From Adlercreutzia shanghongiae (GTDB taxonomy: Bacteria; Actinomycetota; Coriobacteriia; Coriobacteriales; Eggerthellaceae): DNA of 64,000 nt. The stretch spans positions 1-64,000 of the forward strand of contig NZ_JAYMFI010000030.1 of assembly GCF_035830635.1 (NCBI RefSeq), written 5' to 3'. Positions within the stretch are counted from its first letter, which is position 1, and each line of letters opens with the position of its first letter. A program made the position numbers and the translations under genes. Under the pieces are notes generated by a model. That model made no database searches, was not told where the DNA came from, and saw only the letters and a list, made by a program, of their open reading frames with translations. Positions 1 to 8,092 of the stretch are shown here, piece after piece.

Positions 1-107
1 GAGTGGGGGATCACCCGATCCCATTCCGAACTCGGCAGTTAAGCCCCACCTCGCCGAAAGTACTGCGGCGCCAGGCCGCGGGAGGACAGGTCGTTCCGCT
101 CGCAGGG
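1..107 (+). rRNA. rrf: 5S ribosomal RNA, 5'-truncated by the window edge
   Basis: The first ~107 bases carry the conserved 5S core: the CCGATCCCATTCCGAACTCG stretch followed by GCAGTTAAGCC and a loop with CGCCGAAAGTACTGCGG. The 5' strand of the terminal helix lies outside the window, so roughly the first 10-15 bases are missing. The 3' end is estimated from usual 5S length. This marks the end of an rRNA operon read on the plus strand, and a strong terminator follows. Confidence 0.93.
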
Positions 108-149
108 GGCGCTTTTCTATGCGGCAGCAAGTACCCAATTTACTATCGA

Positions 150-176
150 GACACCCGAGAGGGTGTCTTTTTCTTT
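150..176 (+). terminator. Intrinsic terminator of the rRNA operon
   Basis: Perfect 7-bp stem GACACCC / GGGTGTC with a GAGA tetraloop, followed directly by a T-rich tract (TTTTTCTTT). It lies about 45 bases after the 5S gene and ends that transcript. Confidence 0.9.
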
Positions 177-304
177 GCGGACGCCACCTTCGACCGTGAA
201 TTGGCCTTTGCGTATTCCAGTGGAAACCTGAGGGCGCGTATAATGTTTCCTGGAAAACCAGTGTTCTGCGAACACAGCGGTCTTTTAAGAGAGGATGGTT
301 TCCC

Positions 305-904
305 TTGAGTTCAGAGATCCCCGAGGATAAGAAGATTGAAGAGGCTCTTAAGAAGCCGGCGAAGCTGCAGGAGCTTGTCGATGCGCTTTCCGATGGAAGC
401 CGTCGTGGTCGTCAGCAGGCTGCTAAGGTGCTCGCTGGGGTGGCAGCGGCCGACCCCGAGGCGCTCGTGCCGCATGCGGCGGCTTTGGTGGACGCTCTCG
501 AGCGCCCTGAGGCTCAGACCCGCTGGGAGTGCCTCGACGCGCTGGCGCAGATCGTGCCTTTCGATTCCCGTGTATGCGATAAGGCCATTCCCGGTGCTGA
601 GACGGCGCTTTTCGATGAGGATAGCGGCCCTCTGCGCTTGGCTGCCGTGCGTTTTCTTTGCAAGCTGGGTGCAACGACCGAGAAGCGTTCCGAGAAAGTG
701 TGGCCGCTGCTCGATGAGGGCATCCAGTGCTATCACGGTGATCTGGAGTTCCAGGATATGCTTCTGGCTGTCATCGACTTCTCTCAGGGAAAGCTCGACG
801 GCAGCGTGAAGACGGCCCTGGCCGATCGCATGCGCTTCGATGCGGAGAACGGACGCGGCATGCTGAAGCGTCGTGCAACGCAAATCGTCGAGAACGTATC
901 TTAA
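305..904 (+). CDS. HEAT-repeat-like hypothetical protein
   Basis: A 199-residue, soluble, largely alpha-helical protein with no signal peptide or membrane segment. Repeated amphipathic helices (for example around AAKVLAGVAAADPEALVPH and ETALFDEDSGPLRLAAVRF) resemble HEAT/armadillo-type repeats, which usually mediate protein binding. Translation most likely begins at the TTG at 305, preceded by GAGAGG about 11 bases upstream; an ATG at 295 in another frame soon hits a stop. A TATAAT-like -10 box is visible at 239-244. The stop is 20 bases before the aconitase start, so the two may be co-transcribed. Specific function is unknown. Confidence 0.7.
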   Translation: MSSEIPEDKKIEEALKKPAKLQELVDALSDGSRRGRQQAAKVLAGVAAADPEALVPHAAALVDALERPEAQTRWECLDALAQIVPFDSRVCDKAIPGAETALFDEDSGPLRLAAVRFLCKLGATTEKRSEKVWPLLDEGIQCYHGDLEFQDMLLAVIDFSQGKLDGSVKTALADRMRFDAENGRGMLKRRATQIVENVS

Positions 905-923
905 GTTCCAAGGAGATTCATAC

Positions 924-3581
924 ATGAGCTTTGAGGCATCTTTGAAGGTGGGCGATGCCGCCTACACCTATTTCCCGGTCAGCGCCGTCGACGGCGCGCA
1001 GACGCTGCCGTATTCGCTAACGGTGCTGCTAGAAAACGCGCTGCGCTGCGGGCGTACGGCCGACGAGGCTTGCGCTATGGCTGAGCGCATTGTGGCGGCG
1101 GGCAACTCCGGTCGGACGGGTGAGGAAGTGGAGTTCTCGCCGGCGCGCGTGCTGTTCCAGGACTTCACCGGCGTGCCGGTGTTCGTAGACTTCGCGGTGA
1201 TGCGTGAGGCCTGTGCGGAGCTGGGCGGCGATCCCAAGAAAATCAATCCCCAGGTGCCGTGCGACTTGGTCATCGACCACTCGGTCATTGCTGATGTGGC
1301 CGGGTGCGCCGGGTGCATGGACGAGAATATGGCCCTTGAGTTCCAGCGCAACAGCGAGCGCTACGACTTTCTGAAGTGGTCCCAGGAATCCTTCGAGAAC
1401 GTGCGCATCGTGCCGCCCGGACAGGGCATCTGCCATCAGCTAAATATCGAGAAGTTCGCGAGCGTCGTCATGGAGTCGCCCTCGGGCGCAACTGGCGCCG
1501 ATGGCACGCCGGTGGTGTACTTCGACACCTTGGTGGGCACCGACTCCCATACGCCTACGGCCAACGGCATCGGCGTGCTCGGTTGGGGCGTGGGCGGCAT
1601 CGAGGCCGAGGCTGCGGCGCTCGGTCAGCCCATTACCACGTTGGTGCCCCAGGTTATCGGCGTGAAGCTCACTGGCGAGCTTTCCGAGGGCGTGTCGGCC
1701 ATGGACGTGTCGCTCGCTTTCGCTCAGATGCTGCGCGCTCGTGGCGTGGTCGGCTGCTTCGTCGAGTGCTTCGGCCCCGGCGTGGCGGAGCTCACGGCCA
1801 CTCAGCGTGCCTGCATTTCGAATATGACGCCGGAGTACGGCAGCACCTGCACCTTGTTCCCCGTAGACGACCGCACCCTGGATTACCTGCGTCTTACCGG
1901 CCGCAGCGATGCGCAGGTGGCGCTCGTTGAGGCCTACGCCAAGGCCCAGGGCTATTGGAACGACCCCGAGGCGGCGCCGCGCACCTATGCCGAGGTTATC
2001 GAGCTCGACCTGTCTACGGTGGAGCCCTCGCTGGCCGGCCCCTCCCGTCCTCACGACCGCATTCCGCTGGCCGAGGCCGGCGAGCGCTTCCGTGCCATCT
2101 GCGCCGAGCGCGGTCTGGACGATGCGACGGTCCATGTGGAAATCGCCGGCGAGGACCACGAGCTCACTCACGGCGCCATTGCCATTGCCGCGGTGACGAG
2201 CTGCACCACGGCTACCGACCAGGCCATGATGCTCGCCACGGGCCTTATGGCGAAAAACGCTGCCGAGCGCGGCCTTGCGCCGGCTCCCTGGGTGAAGACC
2301 ATCCTGGCTCCCGGTAGTCGCGCCACCGAGCTGCTGCTCGAGCGTGCGGGCCTCACTGAGCCGCTGCGTCAGCTCGGTTTCTTCACCTGCGGTTTCGGCT
2401 GCATGAGCTGCATCGGCAACTCGGGCCCCCTGTCTGAGGCCATGCACGCCATCGCCGACGACATCGAACTGGCCAGCGTGCTTTCCGGCAATCGCAACTT
2501 CGAGGGCCGTATTTCTCCCGACGTGTCTCAGAACTACCTGATGCAGCCGGCCAACGTGATTGCCTACGCCATTGCCGGCACCATGGATATCGATCTGGCC
2601 AGCGAGCCGCTCGGGTTGGATGGTGAGGGCAAGCCGGTCTACTACGCTGATATCGTCCCCGCCGCCGCAGAGGTGGCCGAGCTGGTGGAGCGCTACGTGA
2701 CCGCCGATTTGTACGAGCAGGGTGCGGCCGGTATGTTCGAAGGCGACGCCGCCTGGCAAGACCTGGGCGCCGAGCCGAGCGATACCTTTGCCTGGGACGA
2801 GGCTTCCACCTACGTGCGTCGTCCCCCGTACTTCGACGGCATGACTCGCGAGGTGGCCGGCCAGGAGCCCATCGAGGGTGCCCGTGTGCTCGGCAACTTC
2901 GGCGACTTCATCACCACCGACCATATCTCCCCGGCTGGCGCCATCGCGCCGGACATGCCGGCAGCCGAGTATCTTCAGGCCCACGGTGTGGCCCCGGCTG
3001 ATTTCAACACCTACGGCAGCCGTCGTGGCAACCACGAGGTGATGATGCGCGGTACCTTCGCTAACGTGAAGCTGCAGAACAAGCTGGCCGAGGGACGCAA
3101 GGGCGGTTGGACCCGCGACTTCACCACCGGCGAGATTACGCCTCTGTACTACGCCGCCGAGAACTACGCGGCTGCGGACACACCGGCGGCGGTGCTCGCG
3201 GGCAAGATGTACGGAAGCGGCTCGTCGCGCGACTGGGCCGCCAAGGGCCCGATGCTGCTTGGCGTGCGCGTGGCCATCGCCGAGAGCTTCGAGCGCATCC
3301 ATCGCTCCAACCTCATCGGTATGGGCATTCTGCCGCTGCAGTTTATCGAAGGCCAGAACGCCGAATGGCTCGGCCTTGACGGCTCCGAGACCATCACCGT
3401 GGCCCCCATCGACTTTTCCGCAGGCCTGCCCAACCCGGCGCAGGTGAAGGTGACGGCTGAGAAGGCCGATGGCGATACGGTGGAGTTCGACGCCACGGTG
3501 CGTATCGATACGCCCACGGAGGGCCGCTATTACGAGAATGGTGGTATCCTGCAATACGTCCTTCGCGACCTGATTGATTAG
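924..3581 (+). CDS. acnA: Aconitate hydratase (aconitase A / IRP1 type)
   Basis: An 885-residue cytoplasmic enzyme interconverting citrate and isocitrate through a [4Fe-4S] cluster. Family signatures are VGTDSHTPTANGIGVLGWGV in the substrate region, cluster-ligand cysteines in AVTSCTT and in GFGCMSCIGNSGP, and the swivel-domain motif GSGSSRDWAAKGP with ESFERIHRSNLIGMG. Length is typical of AcnA (about 890). Start at ATG 924 is set by AGGAG at 911-915; the open frame extends 17 codons further upstream without support. The stop overlaps the RBS of aspS, 16 bases before its start, so the pair is probably one operon. In an anaerobe it likely feeds glutamate synthesis rather than a full oxidative cycle (inference). 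Confidence 0.96.
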   Translation: MSFEASLKVGDAAYTYFPVSAVDGAQTLPYSLTVLLENALRCGRTADEACAMAERIVAAGNSGRTGEEVEFSPARVLFQDFTGVPVFVDFAVMREACAELGGDPKKINPQVPCDLVIDHSVIADVAGCAGCMDENMALEFQRNSERYDFLKWSQESFENVRIVPPGQGICHQLNIEKFASVVMESPSGATGADGTPVVYFDTLVGTDSHTPTANGIGVLGWGVGGIEAEAAALGQPITTLVPQVIGVKLTGELSEGVSAMDVSLAFAQMLRARGVVGCFVECFGPGVAELTATQRACISNMTPEYGSTCTLFPVDDRTLDYLRLTGRSDAQVALVEAYAKAQGYWNDPEAAPRTYAEVIELDLSTVEPSLAGPSRPHDRIPLAEAGERFRAICAERGLDDATVHVEIAGEDHELTHGAIAIAAVTSCTTATDQAMMLATGLMAKNAAERGLAPAPWVKTILAPGSRATELLLERAGLTEPLRQLGFFTCGFGCMSCIGNSGPLSEAMHAIADDIELASVLSGNRNFEGRISPDVSQNYLMQPANVIAYAIAGTMDIDLASEPLGLDGEGKPVYYADIVPAAAEVAELVERYVTADLYEQGAAGMFEGDAAWQDLGAEPSDTFAWDEASTYVRRPPYFDGMTREVAGQEPIEGARVLGNFGDFITTDHISPAGAIAPDMPAAEYLQAHGVAPADFNTYGSRRGNHEVMMRGTFANVKLQNKLAEGRKGGWTRDFTTGEITPLYYAAENYAAADTPAAVLAGKMYGSGSSRDWAAKGPMLLGVRVAIAESFERIHRSNLIGMGILPLQFIEGQNAEWLGLDGSETITVAPIDFSAGLPNPAQVKVTAEKADGDTVEFDATVRIDTPTEGRYYENGGILQYVLRDLID

Positions 3582-3597
3582 GAGAATAGAAAGCACT

Positions 3598-5379
3598 ATG
3601 GAAGACTTCCGCAACGAGTATTGCATGCACACGGCTACCTGCGGGCAGCTGAGTGCCGACGATGTGAACCAAGAGGTGACGCTCACCGGTTGGGCGTGGC
3701 ATACCCGCGACCACGGCGGCCTCATCTTCATCGACCTGCGCGACCGCGACGGCTACACCCAGATCGTGGTGGACCCGGATTGCGTGAGCGCCGAGGACTT
3801 CCAAAAGGCTGAGCATTTGGGCCGCGAGTATGTGCTGAAGATCACCGGCCGCGTGCGCGAGCGTGCGCCGGAGGCCGTGAATCCGAACATGGTTACCGGC
3901 ACCATTGAGGTCCTGGCCGATGCCGTGGAGGTGCTGAACACTTCGGTCACGCCGCCGTTCTCCATTGAAGACGGCATCGAGACCGACGAGACCACTCGCA
4001 TGAAGTGGCGCTATCTGGACATTCGCCGTCCGGAGATGCTCGCCAACCTGAAGCTGCGCCACACAGTGACCCAGGCCATGCGTCGGGCCCTGGACGAACG
4101 CGGCTTCCTGGAGATTGAGACGCCCATTCTCGCGAACTCCACGCCCGAGGGCGCCCGCGACTACATTGTGCCGTCCCGCCCCAACCCGGGCAAGTTCTAC
4201 GCCCTGCCCCAGAGCCCCCAGCAGTTCAAGCAGATGCTCATGGTGGCCGGCGTGGAGCGCTACTACCAGATCGCCCGCTGCTTCCGCGACGAGGATTTGC
4301 GCGCCGATCGCCAGCCGGAGTTCACCCAGGTGGATATCGAGATGTCCTTTGTGGAGGGCTACGACGTCACCGATATGATGGAAGGCGTCATGGCCGAGAC
4401 TTTGAAGGCCGTGGGCGTGGATGACGTCACCTTCCCGCTGCAAAAGATGCAGTACTCCGAGGCCATGCGCCTGTACGGCTGCGACCGCCCCGATGTGCGC
4501 TTCGGCATGCTTTTGCACGACATCACCGACATCGTGAAGGACACCGGCTTCAAGGTGTTCGCCTCGGTGGCTCAGTCCGGCGGCATCGTGAAGGCCATCA
4601 ACGCCAAGGGTGCTGGCGACTGGTCCCGCGGCGAGGTGGAGAAGCTCGCCTCCATCGCCGAGGCCAACGGCGCCAAGGGTATGGCCTGGGTGGCGTTCAC
4701 CACCGACGGCCAGGAGAAGAGCCCCATTAAGAAGTTCTTCACCGACGAGGAGTGGGCGGCTCTGAAATCCGAGATGGAAGTGGAGCCCGGCGATCTGCTG
4801 CTGTTCGCGGCCGATAAGCCCGAAGTGGCCAACGCCGTGCTTTCCGCCCTGCGCCTGCATATGGCCGAGGCGCTGAACATCCCCCGCGAGGGCCACGCGC
4901 TTCTGTGGGTCGTGAACTTCCCCATGTTCCGCTACGACGAGGACGAGAAGAAGTACGCCGCCGAGCACCATCCCTTCACCCATGTGCTGAAGGAGGACCT
5001 CGACAAGATCGAGAGCGATCCGCTGGCGTGCGGCAGCTACTCCTACGACTTGGTCATGGACGGCTTCGAGGTGGGCGGCGGTACTATCCGTATCCACAGC
5101 GCCGAGGAGCAGCGTCGCATCCTGCGCGTCGTGGGCCTTACCGACGAGCAGATCGACGAGAAGTTCGGCCACCTCATCCGCGCACTCGAGCTGGGCGCTC
5201 CGCCCCACGGCGGCATCGCGCTGGGTCTCGACCGCCTCGTGATGCTTCTGGCAGGCAAGGACTCCATCCGCGACGTCATCGCCTTCCCGAAGACGAGCAG
5301 CGCTTCTGACCCCATGACTGGCGCCCCCTCCGCCGTCACCGGCCGTCAGCTGAAAGACGTGAACCTGCGCATCCTGTAA
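3598..5379 (+). CDS. aspS: Aspartate--tRNA ligase
   Basis: A 593-residue class II aminoacyl-tRNA synthetase of the bacterial type. An N-terminal OB-fold anticodon-binding domain (about residues 10-110) precedes the catalytic core with class II motif 2 (YYQIARCFRDEDLRADRQPE) and motif 3 (GIALGLDRLVMLLAG). An inserted GAD-type domain around residues 290-420 is characteristic of bacterial AspRS. The chosen ATG 3598 has TAGGAGA 13 bases upstream; the open frame starts slightly earlier at an unlikely TTG overlapping acnA. From sequence alone I cannot tell whether it is discriminating or also aminoacylates tRNA-Asn. A strong terminator follows. Confidence 0.96.
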   Translation: MEDFRNEYCMHTATCGQLSADDVNQEVTLTGWAWHTRDHGGLIFIDLRDRDGYTQIVVDPDCVSAEDFQKAEHLGREYVLKITGRVRERAPEAVNPNMVTGTIEVLADAVEVLNTSVTPPFSIEDGIETDETTRMKWRYLDIRRPEMLANLKLRHTVTQAMRRALDERGFLEIETPILANSTPEGARDYIVPSRPNPGKFYALPQSPQQFKQMLMVAGVERYYQIARCFRDEDLRADRQPEFTQVDIEMSFVEGYDVTDMMEGVMAETLKAVGVDDVTFPLQKMQYSEAMRLYGCDRPDVRFGMLLHDITDIVKDTGFKVFASVAQSGGIVKAINAKGAGDWSRGEVEKLASIAEANGAKGMAWVAFTTDGQEKSPIKKFFTDEEWAALKSEMEVEPGDLLLFAADKPEVANAVLSALRLHMAEALNIPREGHALLWVVNFPMFRYDEDEKKYAAEHHPFTHVLKEDLDKIESDPLACGSYSYDLVMDGFEVGGGTIRIHSAEEQRRILRVVGLTDEQIDEKFGHLIRALELGAPPHGGIALGLDRLVMLLAGKDSIRDVIAFPKTSSASDPMTGAPSAVTGRQLKDVNLRIL

Positions 5380-5408
5380 GGATGGGATGGGTTTCATACT
5401 GCTTTCAA

Positions 5409-5447
5409 CAATCGACCCTGGTGCTTCGCCGGGGTCGATTGCTTTTT
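5409..5447 (+). terminator. Intrinsic terminator after aspS
   Basis: 10-bp stem CAATCGACCC / GGGTCGATTG with a short inner stem, followed by TTTTT. It closes the acnA-aspS transcription unit. Confidence 0.92.
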
Positions 5448-5531
5448 GCGTCATCTTGCCCGACAGGCCGTCAGCGCCTTGCTGCCCGATCTTTCGTTCG
5501 CAGGTATGCTCAAGATGAATCTGTTCGAAAA

Positions 5532-5566
5532 ATTATACTTCAAAGTATTATACTTTGAAGTATAAT
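5532..5566. promoter_or_regulatory. Perfect 16-bp palindrome over the ATPase promoter
   Basis: ATTATACTTCAAAGTA (5532-5547), a 3-base spacer, then its exact reverse complement (5551-5566). The right arm ends in TATAAT (5561-5566), a consensus -10 box, so a dimeric DNA-binding protein here would occlude RNA polymerase. The ATPase start codon lies 30 bases downstream. The block is strikingly AT-rich for this genome. Binding of the ATPase's own product is a hypothesis. Confidence 0.75.
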
Positions 5567-5595
5567 ACGAGCAATCAGCAGGGTTGGGAGGTGCT

Positions 5596-6996
5596 ATGGG
5601 TACTTTTGTTGACAGGGCCGATGAGCTGGCAACGCTTGAAGAGCAGTTCGTCTCGGATGAAGCCTCAATGGTAATAATCTACGGGCGGCGCCGAGTGGGC
5701 AAAACGGCGCTCATCACTGAGTTTCTAAAAGAAAGACGAGGGCTGTACTTCCTGGCGACCGAAGAATCGGAAGAGCAGAATCGGTTTGCCTTTCAAAAAG
5801 AGGCCGCGGCCTTTTGCGAAGACGACCTGCTTGCCCAGGTGACGGTGGATAACTGGGACATTTTGTTCGATCGCCTTACCCAAGGCAGCCAGAAAACAGT
5901 GATCGCCCTCGATGAGTTTCAGTATCTTGGAAAGGCAAATCCCGCCTTCCCTTCTATCTTTCAACGAATTTGGGACACCATGCTCTCGAAGCGCAATGTG
6001 ATGGTAATCCTTTGCGGGTCGCTCATCTCGCTTATGGAGAGCCAAACCCTTTCTTACAGCAGCCCTCTTTATGGACGTCGGACAGCGCAGATTCGCATGA
6101 AGCAAATTCCCTTTCGCTTCTACCATGAGTTCTTCTCGCAGAATCTTGATCGCCGCGCGCTGGTGGAGCGCTATAGCGTGACAGGCGGTGTCCCCAAATA
6201 CATCGAAAGCTTTAAAGAGCCCACGGATATTTACCAGGCCATAGCCAACAAGGTGCTGAACCCCAACAGCTATCTCTTCGACGAGCCGAACTTTCTGCTT
6301 TCCAAGGAAGTTGTTGAAGCGGGATCGTATTTTTCCATCTTGAAAGCTATTGCTGCAGGACGCCGAAAGGGCGGCGAGATTGCTTCGGCCCTTAGGGTCA
6401 AGCAAACGAATCTGTCGAAGTATTTGAAAGTCCTCGAGAGGCTGGATGTGCTAACGCGAGACGTGCCGGTGACGGAGCTGAATCCCGAGAAAAGCAAGAA
6501 GGGGCTTTACCGCATAACCGACAACTACCTCAAGTTCTGGTTCAGCTTCCTTTTTCCGAATAGGGGATTGTTGGAAACGGGTCGGAGCTCGGAGGTGCTT
6601 TCCATCATCGAGAAGAGCTTCATCGATCAACAGGTGGCTTTCGCCTATGAGGATATTTGCCGCGATCGCTTGTGGGACGCGAGCCTGCAGGGCCTCCTTC
6701 CTTTTAAGGTAAATCGCGTCGGATCGTGGTGGGGGGCAGCGGATGTTGAGCTTGACGTTGTTGGTCTTTCGACGGAGGAGGGAAGGGCCGTTTTTGGAGA
6801 GTGTAAGTTTTGGAAAAGCCCGGTAGGCGTGAATGTTCTCAACCATTTGGAAGAGCAAGCGAGCAAAGCTTTGAAAACCTCCGCGTTTGGGCCCTATCGA
6901 GATTCGCCGCAGTACGTTCTTTTCAGCATTTCTGGATTTACCGCTGAGCTGAGAGAAGTGGCTCTCCGACGGGGGGACGTGTTACTTCTCGAATAG
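5596..6996 (+). CDS. P-loop ATPase (ATPase_2 type) with DUF234-like C-terminal nuclease-like domain
   Basis: A 466-residue soluble AAA-type ATPase of the group first described from archaea. Walker A is GRRRVGKT near residue 35 and Walker B is VIALDEFQYL. A winged-helix segment (about 255-300) follows. The C-terminal ~110 residues contain ELDVVGL followed by FGECKF, spaced like a PD-(D/E)XK nuclease core (D...ExK) as in DUF234-type tails. Start at ATG 5596 is set by GGGAGG at 5586-5591. The promoter is covered by a perfect palindrome. Codon use is less GC-biased than neighbouring core genes, and a paralogue lies at 8093-9511, suggesting an acquired, mobile family. Cellular role is not established. 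Confidence 0.85.
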   Translation: MGTFVDRADELATLEEQFVSDEASMVIIYGRRRVGKTALITEFLKERRGLYFLATEESEEQNRFAFQKEAAAFCEDDLLAQVTVDNWDILFDRLTQGSQKTVIALDEFQYLGKANPAFPSIFQRIWDTMLSKRNVMVILCGSLISLMESQTLSYSSPLYGRRTAQIRMKQIPFRFYHEFFSQNLDRRALVERYSVTGGVPKYIESFKEPTDIYQAIANKVLNPNSYLFDEPNFLLSKEVVEAGSYFSILKAIAAGRRKGGEIASALRVKQTNLSKYLKVLERLDVLTRDVPVTELNPEKSKKGLYRITDNYLKFWFSFLFPNRGLLETGRSSEVLSIIEKSFIDQQVAFAYEDICRDRLWDASLQGLLPFKVNRVGSWWGAADVELDVVGLSTEEGRAVFGECKFWKSPVGVNVLNHLEEQASKALKTSAFGPYRDSPQYVLFSISGFTAELREVALRRGDVLLLE

Positions 6997-7000
6997 CCAC

Positions 7001-7032
7001 AAGGGCGTCCGCATTTGCGGGCGCCCTTTTTT
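7001..7032 (+). terminator. Intrinsic terminator after the first ATPase gene
   Basis: Near-perfect 12-bp stem (AAGGGCGTCCGC / GCGGGCGCCCTT) with a short loop, then TTTTTT. It sits between the convergent ATPase and phosphatase genes, whose stop codons are less than 40 bases apart. Confidence 0.88.
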
Positions 7033-7033
7033 G

Positions 7034-8071
7034 CTAGGCGACGAGGGCTTTCAGGTGTTGTACCGCTTCGGGGGTGAGGTGAAGGCCGGCGGCCATGTAG
7101 GTTTCGAAGGTGCCGTAGATACGGTCGATCTCGTCGAAGTAGGCGCGCAGGTAGGCGGGGCGGGCCTCCAAAAACGACATGAGCATGGCGCGCTCGCGGT
7201 CGGTCATGCCCGCATCGAGACGGCTCGCCTCTTCGGCGATGAGGTCGGCGTGGTCCTCGTTCACGCGCAGGTAGTCTTCCATGATGGCATCCTCGTCGGC
7301 GCCGGTGACGCGCAGCAGGGTGGCGCACAGCACACCGGTGCGGTCCTTGCCGTTCACACAGTGGATGAGCGCCGGACGCCCCTCGGCGGCCATGGAGCGC
7401 AGCGCCTGGCCCACAAGCGGGTACTCGCGCACGTAGCGGCGGTAGTTCGCGCACATGCGCTCCTCCGGCTCGCCGTACTTTCCGATGACGCCGGCGATGA
7501 GGCGCTTGTCAGAATCTTTGCGGCGGTGCTCCGTGGAAGGCTCCAGGGCCACAGTGCGCATGCCCACGATGTAGGGCTCCGGGTGCGCCGCCACCTCGGC
7601 GGCAGTGCGCAGGTCGTAGATGGTGGCGATGCCCAAGGCCTGAGAGAGGAAGGCCGCTTCCTCGCCGGTGAGGTTCGTCAGCTCGCGCGAGCGAAAGATG
7701 CGCGCGTCTTTGAACGAGCCGCCCACGGCGCGAATGCGCGCGTTGCCGAAGGTGCCTCCGGCGGGCAGCGCCTCGAAGGCGAAGCCGGCTACGAGACTCG
7801 AGGGCTCGCCGTCTTCGGTCACAGGTCGCACCTTCAGCAGGTAGCGGCCAGGCGACTGCGGTGTATAGACGAACCGCCAGTTCACGCCACGGCTCTTGTC
7901 CACAGCGGTCGTGGGGTAGGCCGTCCACGAGGTGCCGTCGTCCAACGAGAACTCCATAGCGCAGATGGTGCGGTCGAAGTCGTCCACGTACCCCGAGAGC
8001 TCGATGGGGCATCCCACGTAGTAGGGCGGCCGCGTGCTGGGTGCAAGCGGTTTTTCTGAGCTGCCGGTCAT
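7034..8071 (-). CDS. Tyrosine protein phosphatase with N-terminal Ig-like (Mo-co dimerisation-like) domain
   Basis: A 345-residue protein without an evident signal peptide. Residues ~15-105 form an Ig-like beta domain with the signature MEFSLDDGTSWTAYP and FVYTPQSPGRYLLKVR, matching the C-terminal domains of the molybdenum lipoproteins at 12556 and 19200. Residues ~110-345 are a Y_phosphatase3-type tyrosine/serine phosphatase: the FRSRELTNLTGEE segment, IYDLRT, and the catalytic loop HCVNGKDRTG (CX5R). Family members hydrolyse phosphotyrosine or phosphoinositides. Joining such a phosphatase to an Ig module otherwise found on periplasmic molybdoproteins is unusual. The gene lies 22 bases downstream of the second ATPase on the same strand and may be co-transcribed with it. 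Confidence 0.88.
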   Translation of the reverse strand: MTGSSEKPLAPSTRPPYYVGCPIELSGYVDDFDRTICAMEFSLDDGTSWTAYPTTAVDKSRGVNWRFVYTPQSPGRYLLKVRPVTEDGEPSSLVAGFAFEALPAGGTFGNARIRAVGGSFKDARIFRSRELTNLTGEEAAFLSQALGIATIYDLRTAAEVAAHPEPYIVGMRTVALEPSTEHRRKDSDKRLIAGVIGKYGEPEERMCANYRRYVREYPLVGQALRSMAAEGRPALIHCVNGKDRTGVLCATLLRVTGADEDAIMEDYLRVNEDHADLIAEEASRLDAGMTDRERAMLMSFLEARPAYLRAYFDEIDRIYGTFETYMAAGLHLTPEAVQHLKALVA

Positions 8072-8092
8072 GGGGTCCCTCCTGTGCCAATC

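Noticed and set aside
3..308. Open frame of 101 codons across the 5S region
   Set aside because: It covers the 5S gene and its terminator; conserved 5S sequence explains it.
1440..3731. Very long minus-strand open frame opposite aconitase
   Set aside because: High GC third positions create long antisense frames. The plus strand encodes full-length aconitase with all motifs, and the antisense product has no recognisable domains.
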